Part shown: positions 49,513 to 61,992 of the stretch, in pieces
Layout of the letters: the number at the start of each line of letters is the position of its first letter
Position numbering within the stretch: position 1 is the stretch's first letter
Made by a program: the position numbers and the translations under genes
NCBI RefSeq assembly: GCF_008831285.2
Contig: NC_045140.1
Coordinates: forward strand, 4,505,528 to 4,569,527
Direction of reading: 5' to 3'
DNA: 64,000 bases
From: Nymphaea colorata
Lineage: Eukaryota; Streptophyta; Magnoliopsida; Nymphaeales; Nymphaeaceae
The notes under the pieces: model-generated
Told to the model about the DNA's origin: nothing
The model's database searches: none
The model's input: the letters and a program-made list of their open reading frames with translations, nothing else

Positions 49513-50400
49513 AGTTGGGTACTATTTGGTACCAACTCTTGATTAATATAGTTGCTAAGTTGATAATGGTGCATATAGTTGAAGGGGCCTTACTTCTATT
49601 GCAAATGTATGGATCGGACCGGACATTTGGTCTTGCCGTTCAATTCAAGAATGTAGGTGTTTCAGTTAGGGATTTAAAGGAGTCGGGCTTAGATCTGATC
49701 CAGGAATTGCTAATTCCAACCAAATGGCATTATACATACTTGGGTTTGGACCAGATTAAGAGTTTGATGCACTTTTTTCAAGTTAAATTTATTTCCAATT
49801 TTGCAATGTCATTGTGTTCAGATTTTATTCAGTTTCACATTTGATTCAGATATAAACCCAAATTTTAATTAAATGTGTATGCCAAACACTTTAACTTGCA
49901 ATGAATCTTATTTTCTTTTGCAAACTCGAAGTTGTGAACTTAAAGTTAGAGTCGAATCAGATTTTGATGGAGAGTTCGGATTCAAATTCAAATATAGTAT
50001 ACTTTTCTTCATTTAAATTTGAACTCAAATATGTGAATATCCGATAAATTGGATAGTCCAATTCATTGACTTAATTGTCAACTACGTGCGATAACTGCTC
50101 AACGTCACGAGATCCAAAAGTAGAGCATGCTTCCCCTGTTCCTGGCATCTCAAGAACAGAAGAACAAATACGACTTTGGGACAGGCTGTGTTTGCATCGA
50201 CCTGTGGAACAAATATGTCCACTGTTTGACTAATTTCCCATCCGCGGAATGTGCACTTTTCCTGGACTGTGAATCAAACAACCTCTTAGCACCAATTGAA
50301 AAAGCTATTCTCTTATCATTCTTGCCTTATGACGAAAGGACAGTTTTACGTGCTCAACAACATGACTCACAAATAAGAGTGAGTAGCCTTTGGTGGTGTC
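49513..50400 (+). repeat. RGP 3' flank block, copy 3
   Basis: Follows the same order as the blocks at 35102, 40597 and 62632. It includes ACTTTGGGACAGGCTGTGTT and GTGCACTTTTCCTGGAC. It is most similar to the 62632 copy. Confidence 0.85.
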
Positions 50401-50519
50401 TAGGAGTTGGACAGGGCCTGAGCCGTAAAAAAAACCTCAGGCTGGCCGGGACCCAAGTAGAAATCTGGCCAGGCCAGGCCGCCAAAATGGGACATGGGCT
50501 GTCCCGGCCCAATGCCCAC

Positions 50520-51098
50520 CCTTAGTGGCATCACATGTCACACAAGAAGATGCAAGAGCGAGTGAACAAGTGTCTGTGTGCGGAACAGACACATTACCAT
50601 GGAACAGTTTATTCGCACTTTGGAATGCTGTGATGTGGATCCCACCTCAAATTGACAGACTTGTTGAAGGAGCAAGCCTCATAAAAAATGGATGGCCATT
50701 GCGATGAAGCCTTCAGTAGGCAGAAGAGTGCTCTTATTGAGGAAGATGGTGCTTTCCAAGTCATTCACGGCCAAAAGAGATGCTTCAGACACACCCTTAG
50801 TGGACTGCTACTGGAGAATGATCACCTCATTGCCCTCGAGCGATGAAAACTAAGCAACATCGGACAACATTACTCAGTGCATGAGAAGGAGATGAATGCC
50901 ATAATACGCACCTATTCCAAGGATTAAACAGACATTGGTTTCTTGGTGTTCCATGGAACAGTTAGCAAACACCCTCTAAAGGTATTCGAAGTCCTGTGGG
51001 CTGTGGGAGAAAAACATATGACAGACACCATGACAATGTAGATCGACCATGTCATGCAAAGGGCATGCCATCAGACCACCACTGCTATGTGAAGGGCA
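50520..51098 (+). mobile_element. Ty3/gypsy RNase H scrap, copy 1
   Basis: At 50806-50910 the plus strand reads LLLENDHLIALER, a stop, then KLSNIGQHYSVHEKEMNAII, which matches the gypsy RNase H region (family pattern: HPIA-ESRKL, then YS-HEKEM-A). The flanks show weaker open stretches. A second copy ends the window at 63680-64000. Confidence 0.75.
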
Positions 51099-51344
51099 TG
51101 TTGTGAGAGAATGGAAAGCAGTAGAAACAAACTTAAAAGAAGCTTAGAATTGTAACCAATGTAAAAGAAAAGAGGTAGTCAGTAATAATTCAATAGTTAT
51201 TGCTGTGTAGCCGATCTCTACACATTGAACTTGCTGAAGAGAAAAGAAAATAAATCCCTTCTTCTCATGGATGTAGACATAAAGCTGAACCACATTAACT
51301 CTCTCTAGCTTTTATTCCTTGTCTTTGTTCCCTTCTCATTTTCA
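51099..51344 (+). repeat. Copia 5' LTR
   Basis: Starts TGTTGTGAGAGAATGG and ends CTCATTTTCA, five bases before the primer binding site. The right part is repeated at about 54005-54105. Confidence 0.8.
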
Positions 51345-51378
51345 CTTTATGGTATCAGAGTTCCTTCTTGAACCTCAC

Positions 51379-54010
51379 ATGGCTGACTCAAGCTCTGCAT
51401 CATCACATCAAACCAAAATTTCCTATCCTTCGACTCAACATCATCAAGTTCATCTCTATCAAGTTGACTCATTTAAACAATCATTTATGGTGGTTTGATT
51501 GAAAACCATAACTTGCAATTATTTATTGATGGCAACAGCAACGCTCCTTCACCAAATATAACCACCAAAACTAGTGAATGAGACCTGCTTGACCAGAACT
51601 CTATCCAATGAGGTAGTAAAATTTGTTCTGTTGGACTTGAAACAATACATCAAGTATGGTCCACACTTAAAGAGAGCTTCCTCGACTATCAATAACAAGA
51701 GTGCTTTCTTTTGCAACAACTTTTAAAGGAAGGAGGATCTCAGAAACTTGCACAATATATAGGCAATTTTAAGAATATTTGTGATGATCCGGCTCCCAAT
51801 GACAAGCCGGCTGGTTTTAGAAATATGGTCTTCTTTCCTCTTAATGGCCTTGGTTCTAGTTACGAGGCCTTTAATACTACCATGATGAAGCCACCTAATC
51901 CATCTCACAAGCAGGTTGTAGCCCTTAAGTAGACTCATGTTCAAATTGCTTCAAGAAAATGAGATAGTCTATAGTGGAGAATCAAATTCTCACATCATCT
52001 ATTATGGTCAATGTAGAAACAACGAGCAGAGCAAATACAACAATAGAAGAGGCAGTCAGTCATTCTAACCAGCTTTCATCTAGTGCCATGGTTTTGGACC
52101 CCATGGTCAAAAATATACTCGATAGAACCAACAATCAAATCAACAAAATGCCAATACTTCATAGACAAGGAAAAAGTTATTTGTCAAATTTGCTCAAAAC
52201 CTAGTCACACTGCTACAAAATGCTCTCACATATTCAATCAAGCTTTTAAATCCAATCATTCCCTTCAGGCATTAGCAGCCATGAAACTATCTGGCAACCA
52301 CAACCAGGACAATGCTTGGTTCCTGGACACCAGTGCGAGTTTCTACGCTACCAATGACCCAAGTATTCTTTCACATGCCTTTCCTTGTAAAAGATCTGAA
52401 CGTATAACGATAGGTGATGGTAGTAAGCTAAATATATTACATGTTGGTGAGACTAGTCTTCATGTTGATACGGTATACTGCAGCTCCATGAGGTGCTTGT
52501 TGTTGCTAACATTAGGAAAAAAATTAATATCTATTGGTCAACTTACATAAGACCAGAATTTTTATACTTTAATTTTATGAAGAAAAGCTTATTATAAGGG
52601 ACATGAGTAGTAAGCAAGTGATTGCCAAGTGGAAGAGGAACACTAATTTGTACGAGCTCCCAACAAAACAGCTAGTAGACTTTTTCTCCATAAGGACATG
52701 TCCAGTCAATTTTGAGGTTTGGCACCAGTGGCTTGGTGATCCACATCCCAACATAGTTTCTTTCTTACAAAAAACATGGTCATATCATGGTTTTGAAGTC
52801 CAACAGTAGTGTCCGCATGTGTCCCGGATGTGCTGTGGCAAAGTCTTGCACCAAGCCTTTTTTTGTTTCACCTAACGCTTATGAGGAATATTAGATAAAA
52901 GTGCATTGTGACCTTTGGGGTCCCTCACCTGAAATTTCAGTTCAAGGATTTCTTCACTATGCTTTGCTAGTTGATGTTCGTTCACACTTCATTTGGATAT
53001 ATTTAATTAAAAGAAAGGCGGATTTCTTTGATTGCTTCTGTGAATTCTAGACATCAAACATTCTTTAGGGGACATGAGACCCAACATATCATGTCTTACC
53101 CTAAAACATCCAAACAAAATCGACGGCACTGTATTTACCATTGAGCACCGTTTGTCTACGATGTTCCATGCTAATATGCCTCTAAAACACTGGGTCGAGG
53201 CTTTTAAACTGCGGTTTGGATTTTAAACAGATTAACATCAACAACCTTATCCGTAGAGACACCATATAAAAAAAATTATTTTACCAAGACCTTGGTTATT
53301 CATATCTAAGAATTTTTGGAATCAGGTGTTACTACATTTACAAAACTACGCAAAAGATAAATTTGATTACAGATTCATGCAATGCGCTTTCTTAGGGTAC
53401 AACGAATCACGCAAAAGCTACCGATGTCTCCATGGTCCATCATGACACATGTACATAGTCAAAACATTGTTTTTGATGAATGTTGTCTTCCTTTTAAAGC
53501 TATGGGAAACACTACTGCTGCTCGGACATTAAGCAACAGTTCTTTTCTAGTTGGATGAACCTAAGACATCAATAATATCAAGAACAAGGAGGCACACCAG
53601 AGTAAGACTGGGCATCAGGCCAGGTACCCGAGCTTAATTAGGATCAAGTGGGACTGATAATATTTTTTAACATATATTTTATTGACTTTATATACAATCG
53701 ACCCCTTGCAATACCTATAGTTGGATGATTGAAACCAACAATGTCATTCCCACCTTTTTCAAACATTAAATTCTTCAAGGCATCGTTGGCAGCCTTCAAT
53801 ATTTAACATTTACAAGGACTTAATTATCATATAGTGTGAATTAAACTTGTCATTACGTGCATAAACTAACTCAAAATCATTTCCAACTTGTCAAGAGAAT
53901 ACTATAATACATTAAAGGCACTCTGCATTTTAGACTTAGGATGCTACAATATGGCTCATTAAATGTGTATGCCTTTTCAGATGCCCATTGGACCGACTTT
54001 TCAGATGAAG
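51379..54010 (+). pseudogene. Copia gag-pol pseudogene
   Basis: The gag start at 51379 gives MADSSSASSHQTKISYPS and soon meets a stop. The gag core is at 51711-51932 (LAQYIGNFKNICDD). The zinc knuckle CQICSKPSHTATKC is near 52180, with perfect CX2CX4HX4C spacing. The protease reads WFLDTSASFYATND near 52320, where the usual D-S/T-G is altered to DTS. Pre-integrase and integrase remnants run from about 52600 to 53500 with many stops. The stretch GSLQYLTFTR...AFSDAHWTDFSDEE (53780-54010) is the RT/RNase H junction. The core RT is absent. Confidence 0.85.
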
Positions 54011-54109
54011 AAATAAAATAAATCCTTTCTTCTCATGGACGTAGGCACAAAGGCAGAACCACATTAACTTTCTCTAGCCTTTATTCGTTGTCTTCGTTCA
54101 CTTTTCGTC

Positions 54110-55040
54110 TTGTCGTTTTGACTTGACAAGCAATGACATGAAAATTGGTGAAGAATCATGAAAAAAACCATCTGCAACAACCATAGATGCTGTTGTCCTA
54201 ATTTTGAATGAAAATCAACTGAAATCCGGTCAAATTGGCAGCTGAAAATCCACAAGAAAAGCTCTCCTTAAGTCCTGAATCTATCCAAGTTATGTTTAGA
54301 TGACGAAAATAACAAAAAAAGAAAGAGAAAAGAAAAAAATAAAAACTGATTGAAAATGATCAAAACTAAAGAAAAAATAAAAACTGATTGAAAATGATCA
54401 AAATCAATTACAAAATAAAAAATAACAGCCGACGAACATTCCACAATTTAAAGTTGCCAAAGTTGGCCGGAATCTGGCCACCATGAGGCATTTTAGTAGT
54501 TTATAGGCATTCTGTATATGGTTTGGGGAATTTTCATAATTTTGCGATGCTTCACCATAATGTCATGTCCTAGCAGTGTCTTAGGTGTGTCCCTATCGTG
54601 TCTCTCACACGTGTCATAGGTATAAGTGTCCCCTTTTAGTGTTTTAAGTGATTTTTCTCATGAGTTAGACCAATTTGTCATTCACTTTGCTTTTGGTTGA
54701 TTTTTCTGACTTTAATTTACAATTTAGTGTTTTTTCTAGGGTCATGCTAAGTATAGTGTTGGTTTGCCTTTTCTTGGATTAGAAATGAGCTTGTTTTCCT
54801 TCTCCTTTAGGTATACTTAGGGTTTTTATTCCCAGCGCTTGAATGACATAAAGTTGAAGATTTAATTCTTGATTTGGTAGAACTTCTCTTGAAGCAAGGC
54901 TTATGATTTATTTTCTTACTTTATTTTGTTTTCTTTTTATAGGTAGGCATCATATCTTTGGCATTTGTTATTGGTGCAACAATAAAAGCACAACTTCTTT
55001 GTTTAGGTTTCTTGTCAGCAATATGCTCCTTCCATTCGAC
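54110..55040. other. Spacer between copia remnant and RGP copy 4
   Basis: AT-rich, with a roughly 39-bp tandem duplication at 54330-54410 (AAAAACTGATTGAAAATGAT twice). No gene recognised except the open N-terminal extension of the RGP copy 4 reading frame. Confidence 0.55.
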
Positions 55041-55703
55041 CCGACACCTGCCACTCCTCTCTTTTTCAATACTCTCTACCACCCATATGCCAAGGGGTCT
55101 GATTTCGTTCGTGGGTATCCTTTCGGTCTACGTTCCGGTGTGAATTGTGCGGTATCTTGCGGGCTTTGGCTCAACATACCAGACTTTGATGCATCCATTT
55201 TGAAGTCCAGGAAGCGCAATGATAGACTTGTAGATGCGGTGGTGACGGTACCCAAGGGTACCATGCTTACATTGAGCGGTGTGAATGTTGCATTTGACTG
55301 GGAATTGATCGGACCGGCTTTGTTCTCCGGGTTGATATTGGCTGGAGAAGGGAAGGTCCGACATGAGACGGTTGAAGATCTATGGTGTGGGATGTGTGTG
55401 AAGGTGGTATGCGATCACTTGGGGTATGGTATCAAGAGTGGTATGCCATACTTACAAAGAGGTGGTGATGGCGAAACTGAGCAGGAGATCCAGATGGAGC
55501 GTACCATGGTAGGTACCAGCCTCCTCGAGGTGGTGGTTCCATTCTTCCAATCAGTGAGGTTGCCTCAGTTCGCGGTGACTGCAGAAGAATGCTTTGTGGA
55601 GATGGCAAAACTGGTCAGAGAGGAGCTCGGACGCGCTGACCCGAGCTTTGCTCGAGCCGCGGATGCCATGGAGGAGTGGGTGCGGGTGTGGTGGTCAACA
55701 TGA
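55041..55703 (+). pseudogene. Truncated RGP, copy 4, still open
   Basis: Corresponds to the intact RGP from the codons for TPATPLFFNT onward and has no stop or frameshift. It ends after EEWVRVWWST because homology breaks off near 55695. The frame is open upstream to an ATG at 54903, giving a 266-residue chimera with an unrelated hydrophobic N-terminus (MIYFLTLFCFLFIG). It lacks the metal-binding motif and first third of the family, so UDP-arabinose mutase activity is not expected. It is closer to the intact RGP than the other truncated copies (no 14-nt deletion, fewer changes). It is not followed by the usual RGP 3' flank. Confidence 0.85.
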
Positions 55704-56894
55704 TGGTGTTACCTTCATGTAATATCGAAACTCAATTGCTCAAGGTGATATGTACAAATCTCATGTAGTCTGTCCCAAAGTTCTTTTATCATGGCTTGGA
55801 ATAAGAGCCTGTCAGCTATGTTTGCGTCCATTTATTAAGTTCAAAAGTCAACACATAACTAAGTAGCTCTTGGATTTCCACTCCTCAAATGTAAGGACTT
55901 CTCTTAATGCTCTTTTCTAAATAACGTAAGCCAGCTATGATTTGCAGCTTTCAAGTAGGCCAGTTGCCTTGTACTAGCATATTGATTTTATCCCATATAA
56001 TGGAGTCTGTGGTCATTTAAGCTTGGGTTTTAAACATGAGAGCAAAATTCAACATGTAAAAGGACAAAGTGCGTTCATTTGCATACAACCTGTCACATGG
56101 GTGTTTTTAAATGGCTGTCACATATGTGTTATACCCATGTTGATGTTGGTGCTGGTGCTTCAACTCGAAAAAAACCTGTCACGAATATGAATATGTACAA
56201 GTTAAAATAGATCTTCATGACATTCTTATGTTTAGCCTTTCTCTTAACTACCTGATTAGGGATACCAATGAGAGCTTTCTTATGTTATTCTCCATTTCAT
56301 GTGGGGTTGATTTTCTTTCATACCCAATGGTAGAAAAACTATATTTCCTTGTAATAGGTGAAATGATTATTGTTTTTTGCTCACATATAAAAATATTTGG
56401 AATCATGTTTTCAAAATAATTTCTAAAATAATAACCCTCTTCAATGAGGCCTGAGAGATTTAGCCTAGGCCTCTGCATGACATTCCTTTGTTTGTAGCCT
56501 TGTAGACTCGCCCTCCATTCACTTTTTTTTCCTTTATTGTCCGCCCCCCAACTGCCACTTTCTTGGGGTCGTGTTTGGAGGCTGTGACTTATATTCTCTT
56601 GGTGGTGCATTTGAGAGGAGCACAACAACAATGTCTTTAGGATCACCTCCTCATCGTCGAATTCTGTGGTAGAGTGATGTCTACTTTGCTATTTGACTAC
56701 GGTAACATCCTTTGCTTGATACTGTGTGACTCTGTCACTCCATCTATCTACTCTCTTCCCACCCCACTTATTCCACTTTATTGTGCTGATGTCTTGCATA
56801 TTTCATTTTTCTATTTCATTTTTGCGGGTTGTTCTTGCATCTAGGGGACTTCTTATCCTCAAATTTTGTTATGCATTCTCTTATTATCGGCTCT

Positions 56895-57005
56895 CTCTAT
56901 CTCTCTCTAAAATCTTCTTTTCTCTTTCTAAAATCTTTTTCTCTCCCTAAAATCTTCTTCTTTCTCTCCCTAAAATCTTCTTCTTCTTCTCTCTCTCTCT
57001 CTTTC
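56895..57005. repeat. CT-rich minisatellite
   Basis: About five imperfect copies of CTCTCTCTAAAATCTTCTT, ending in a CT run. Confidence 0.85.
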
Positions 57006-57029
57006 AGTTAATACCTTCCTATCACGAGC

Positions 57030-57033
<4 letters not shown>

Positions 57034-57094
<61 letters not shown>

Positions 57095-57095
57095 A
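57034..57095. repeat. TA microsatellite
   Basis: The longest TA run of the window, about 60 bp, with one TT interruption near its right end. Confidence 0.95.
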
Positions 57096-58680
57096 CACGT
57101 TTATTGATACATATTTCTCTCTTTTTAAAATTTTTTTCTTTAGTGATTTTTAAAACCTCTTTCTCTTTCTCCTCATTCCTCTTGGATTAAAATCTTTCTT
57201 TTATTTCTTCCATTCTTTTGAATATTAATTTTCCAAGGTTTAATATTTGAAATTTTCCTATATCAACTTCATCAAGACTAAAACTCAAGTAATGACTCGG
57301 TATTGAAATCATACTTGATTGTCTACAACATCATTTCACTTTCATTTTTTTCTCTCTTGATGAGAATATCTAACATAAGTGTGTAAACAAATCAAGATGT
57401 ATGTGGTATCTTTAGATGAATGATATGGTAAGAATGAATAATTTGTTTTCAATCATAAAGAGTCAATGCATTGACATTCACTTGTACAATTCACAAATGA
57501 TCACAAACACCTCTGTAAAAGAACTTAATCAAGATGAAATGAAACTCTAGTTATGAGTAATCAAATTAGAGTAAAATCTTAAATCTATTTAAATTCTTAA
57601 GAGAACATTAAATCGACTTCGAAAAGTGATCTTTAAAATACCCATATTATCTTCCAAAGGTTTTCAAATAATATTTGTAAAGATTTCTTAATTCAAAATC
57701 TCCCAAATCAAAATTGTTTATACTCTCAAATATTTCTTCAAAACTTTCTCAAAAATTTGAAACATCAAATATTCAACATTTTTTTTTCAAACACCATACT
57801 GTATTTAGAAAGAAAAAGAGGTTTAACTGAAAATAAAATGCATAAAAAAAAAGCATAACCCTTAGATTGGTTGCCCCCGATAAAGGCGACTGGAACGATC
57901 GATTCTCGTATTGTTGGGCGAGTCCCTTTCACTCTCATTTAAAAAAATAAAATTTTATATTTATGAAGAACTCCAAAAATCAAAGTAAATTTTGGGAATG
58001 CAAACAAGGGGTCAGCGCCATCTCTTCCTTATCTCCATCATTAATGTTATTAATTTCAATATCTTTCCCATATACATTATATAACAACTAAACCAACACA
58101 ATAAGGACATGCATGCTTGCTTCCCTGTTTGGAGATGTAAAATCGGTACTATACGAAATCAGTACTATATGAAATCTAGTGTTTAAACAAGTAATGAATA
58201 TCAACACTAGACAGAAGTACTCATATCTAGAGGGGCACCTATGTATATAAAATTAAATTTTTAAAGATGCCTGTATAAAAATAAAAAAACTTAAGAAGCT
58301 GCACATACCATACTAGATCTGGCTGTGCCTGGTCCAATGGAGATGGATTGAGGAGGGGCCAAATGGTGCGCTCCGGCGTAGATGTCGTGGACCCCTCATC
58401 GCTTTTCTGTCATTGTCTTGTGAACGGCAAGGGCCATGACATTGTTTTTTCAAATTTTTATCTTTTTAGGTATAATTTTGATTAAAAGGGCAGTATAGCA
58501 TTTTAATAGTCCATTTTAATGTTCTTTGTAAAGTGATGGCTGTTTGAGGGTTAATCGCACATTTTTAGGCAGTTTTTTGTATGTTTTTCAAGTAATTCCC
58601 ATTTTAATGTTTATGAACTGCCTTCAGGGTAAAGCCCACATATGACAATACCCTTATGTGTCCAAGGTTCTTACTCATTT

Positions 58681-59600
58681 CATGCCATGGAATAAGAACC
58701 TTTCAGCCATGTTAGCATCCAATAATTGAGTTCAAAAGTCAAGACATAACTAAGTAGGTCCTGGATTTCTACTTCTCAAACTTAACAACTTCTCGTTATG
58801 CACTTTTTTTAACAACATATATAAGCGTGGGTGATTTGCTGATTTCAAGGAGGCTAGTTGCCTTGCACCAGCTTGTTGATTTTATCCCATTCAATGGTGT
58901 CGTGGTAATTTAAGCTTGGGTTTTGCTCAAGTATATACCACCATGGTGGTAGTTGATTAAGCCTCAGTGTTACATTGTATGCATAGCTCCATTGATGAGC
59001 ATAATTTAAATGCCTTTTCATAATGAGAGCAAAATTAAACAAGTAGAAGGACATAGTTGTGTTCATTTGCCTACAAATTTATGTTGATGCTAGAGCTGGT
59101 GCTAGTACTGATGCTAGTGCTTCTCTGACATAGCAGTTCGATGTGGCCAGCTGAATTGGGACAAAGCTGATCTTTTAAAATGTGCACCAAACTAAACTAG
59201 CACCAGCCAAAAAGTTTATATGTAAATACAAATAAATAAGACCACTAAACATTTAAATAACTATATAATATTCACTCACCCACACCACTTTTTTTTTGAA
59301 ACATTGTTGTATCCGCACTTGGATTAGCATCCGTGCCAATACCTGCACCCTATGCCCATGTGATACAGCTACAAATTTAGTTTAATTGGCTTTACCATGT
59401 CAATCCATGATCATGTTAAAATTTCATTCTGAATTGAAACATATGATAACCACACAAGAAAGATACCAAATCATATGATCACCACAATTCACTGACGTTG
59501 TCCATAGCAACAACATGGGGACTACCTAAACAAGTGAAAGTAGAAAGGGTGAAAGGGAGCATTAAGTTTAAAAACATACACTAGGTTTGGCATATAAGTA
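58681..59600. repeat. BAHD 3' flank block, copy 3
   Basis: Collinear with 37380-38047, including the shared GATCATGT.AAAATT and ATATGATAACCACACAAGAAAG segments next to the BAHD stop codon. Confidence 0.75.
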
Positions 59601-60900
59601 CTAATCTAAATAATACAGTCCATCTATGAAGGATCTCATGTCCTTCTCAAACAGAGAAACGAAGGCATCAACATCTCCATTGCCACTGAAGGAAGGCACG
59701 ATATGCAAGAACCCTTCTACTCTCTCATATGAAGGTACAAAGAGGCGAGGGGGGTTTGTACCAAAGTCCATGTCATAGAAGGGGATATTCAACCAGGAGG
59801 ACACTTCCAAGTCAGGGCTCAACACGTCTCCCCCATACGCGCTCGGCACCAGCCCTTCCATCTTTTCCTTTGAGCTTGAGAAGTCAATGAATGACCTGAA
59901 GTAGTCGCCATCAACTTGAGCCACTGCATCATGTATGAGCCTAGCTGCATGCCGCACTGGCTTGGACAGGAGGCCTTTCACCTTAGAGTGAGGCCAAGCC
60001 CAGCACCACATTGCCCAAGTAGCTCATGGGCACAGTAGGATTCCTCATTCTAAAGCGACCGTTCACTGCAATCCTTACTTTTGTGGTCAACTCCTCTTCT
60101 AGATTCCTGACACGGGTGATCTTCCTCCATAGGTGGGCTGTAAGGCACTCAAAGGTAGTGTAAGGCCTATGACAAGGATTGTCACCAGAGACCTTGGACT
60201 TGAGTTTCTCTAAAAATGCAGAAGGGAAGTGTGCCCTTTCCATCACAATAGTGTATTGTAGCTCTGGGTGCTTGGGCTTTGGTTGACGGGCCATATACTC
60301 AATCTAATTATGTTCAAACTGAAAGACAGAAGGGTTGCGAGGGATGAAGATGGTGCGGTCATGCAGTGGGAGTGGTAGAACAGGGATGCTGTTGCGCACA
60401 GTATGGCCCCATGCTATGAAGAAACGGCTGAGAGACTGTGGATCCAAGACTGCATGGTGGATGGTGCAGCCCACCACCAAGGAACCACAAGCAAACCTGG
60501 TGAGCTGCACCTGAAACAACTCCTCCTCTATTCCTGTAATGTGTGGGTGCAAGTCGAGGTAGTACGGAGATGGCTTGTCCATCAAGCTGCCAAGAGGAGA
60601 GCCGGAGGTAGCTTCGACAAAGCGAATGCCCTCGTCATTGAGAAGGATGCACTGGTGGCCATTGTCATCGAAAATGAGGCGGCCAGCGAACTCTCTGTAC
60701 TCGGCAAGAAGCCGGCGCAGCCCTTGTTCAATGACTTCATTTGATGGGTTGGGAGGTCTGTAGGCATACAAGAATCCAACATGGATCTGATATGTGACGG
60801 TATCAAAGGGGCTCAGAGGGATTAAGGCATCAGTAGGAGGGAGGGTTGGGGTAGGATAGGTTGGCTTGAGCAGCCTTGTGCTCCCTCTATTGATCTTCAT
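59601..60900 (-). pseudogene. BAHD acyltransferase pseudogene, copy 3
   Basis: Full-length relative starting MKINRGSTRLLKPTY at 60900. Two lesions were seen. A nonsense codon lies after FQFEHN near 60304 (GAG in the intact gene is TAG here). A 2-nt deletion near 60000 turns VVLWAWPHS into VVLGLASL and a stop. Otherwise the gene is well preserved: HHAVLD for HxxxD, FYDMDFGTNPPRLF, and an intact C-terminus SFIDGLYYLD. The few lesions suggest recent inactivation, or possible sequence errors to exclude. Confidence 0.92.
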
Positions 60901-61992
60901 TTTTCGTTGTCTCTTTTTCTTGTTCTTCTTATGCTGCCTCCGACCTAGTGATGGCAGGGAGGAAGGTGTTTTATAAACTACGTGAATGGGCCCTTGTATC
61001 AGTCCACCCAATAAATGTAAACGGAGCGTGAGCTGCTTGGTGCATGCAAGACATATAAGTAAAAAAAAAAGTGGGAGTTGGTGTACTTTGAAAATGCTTT
61101 AAGAGAAATTTTCTAGTTAGTCTTTTAATTTTTTTTTAGGTTTCATTTTTATCTCTACAAGAAGTTCTTTTCTTTTGTTAACTTGATGCCTTTTGATTAT
61201 TAAGCATATTGGCACACAAAAAAATACTGCACCAGACACGGCATGTAACCAACTTCAATGTGAATGGGTGTATGTAGGATCTAATTTCCCAGAGCGTCAT
61301 GTCTTAAATAATGATGATGACCTATCATATACCTATCATATATGGATGACATATTAGTGGTGATGCCTATTGTCTGCTGTTCAAAGCAAGGAATGTACAA
61401 TGGGCAAGCTCAGGTCAAGCTCAACTTGATCACATATTGTTGAGCTCGTGCACAACTCTAACTCACTCGAGCTTTATGAGGCAAGTTTGAGCTCGTATGT
61501 TTAACTATATTACCAAAACATTAAAATTCATAAAAATATTACCAAAACATGCCACTAATGACTAAGAAATAGGAAAGGCACATTTCGAGTCAAATTTAAA
61601 TGAGTCGAGTTCATGTATCTCGATCTCCACATTTTTAACTCGAGCATCAACTCAACCTCAAGCTCGACTCTTTTAAACAAGTCAAGCTTGCATAGGCAAG
61701 TTCAAGTTGAGCCCAAGTTAACTTATTGTACATCCTTATTTAAAGCTGAAGTTAAATTGTACATCCTTATTTAAAGCTGATTATATGTCTGGGAGGCCAT
61801 ACAGTTGGGTGTGAGCTCAATATATGTCCGCCAGTACAACATATATGTCCGCCAGTACAACACACTCCTATGACATTAACAGGCAGCTAACAGTCACCAT
61901 CTAGAAGAACTGATATACGTAGAAAGAGGTAGGTGAGTAGTACTCTTGGAAATTCCAAGTCATGAAAAGAGAACCTCCTCTAACAGTCCATC
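60901..61992. repeat. Head-to-head spacer between BAHD and truncated RGP, copy 3
   Basis: Matches 47791-48864. It also contains two small tandem duplications: 21 bp ATATATGTCCGCCAGTACAA with a final C (about 61822-61863), and GTACATCCTTATTTAAAGCT twice (61720-61780). Confidence 0.8.

Larger units (their letters stand above)
51099..54100 (+). mobile_element. Internally deleted Ty1/copia LTR retrotransposon
   Basis: The 5' LTR at 51099-51344 (TG..CA, 246 bp) is followed after 5 bp by the primer binding site TGGTATCAGAG. The order of remnants is gag, zinc knuckle, protease, integrase, RT end and RNase H, as in copia. The 3' LTR is reduced to about its last 114 bp (about 54005-54105, shared AATCC.TTCTTCTCATGGA and ACCACATTAAC). 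The internal region is about 2.7 kb, so much of the RT is missing. Stops and shifts make it non-autonomous. Confidence 0.88.
55704..58680. other. Spacer behind RGP copy 4, no gene recognised
   Basis: Begins with sequence resembling the BAHD 3' flanks (CATGGCTTGGAATAAGAGCCT, compare 58681). Then come CT-rich repeats (56890-57005), a long TA run and AT-rich DNA. At 58010-58140 a block matches 45250-45420 (TCATTAATGTTATTAAT.. and CACAATAAGGACATGC). Confidence 0.55.

Noticed and set aside
54903-55703. RGP copy 4 as a working mutase gene
   Set aside because: It lacks the first third of the protein, including the metal-binding motif, so it is listed as a truncated copy.
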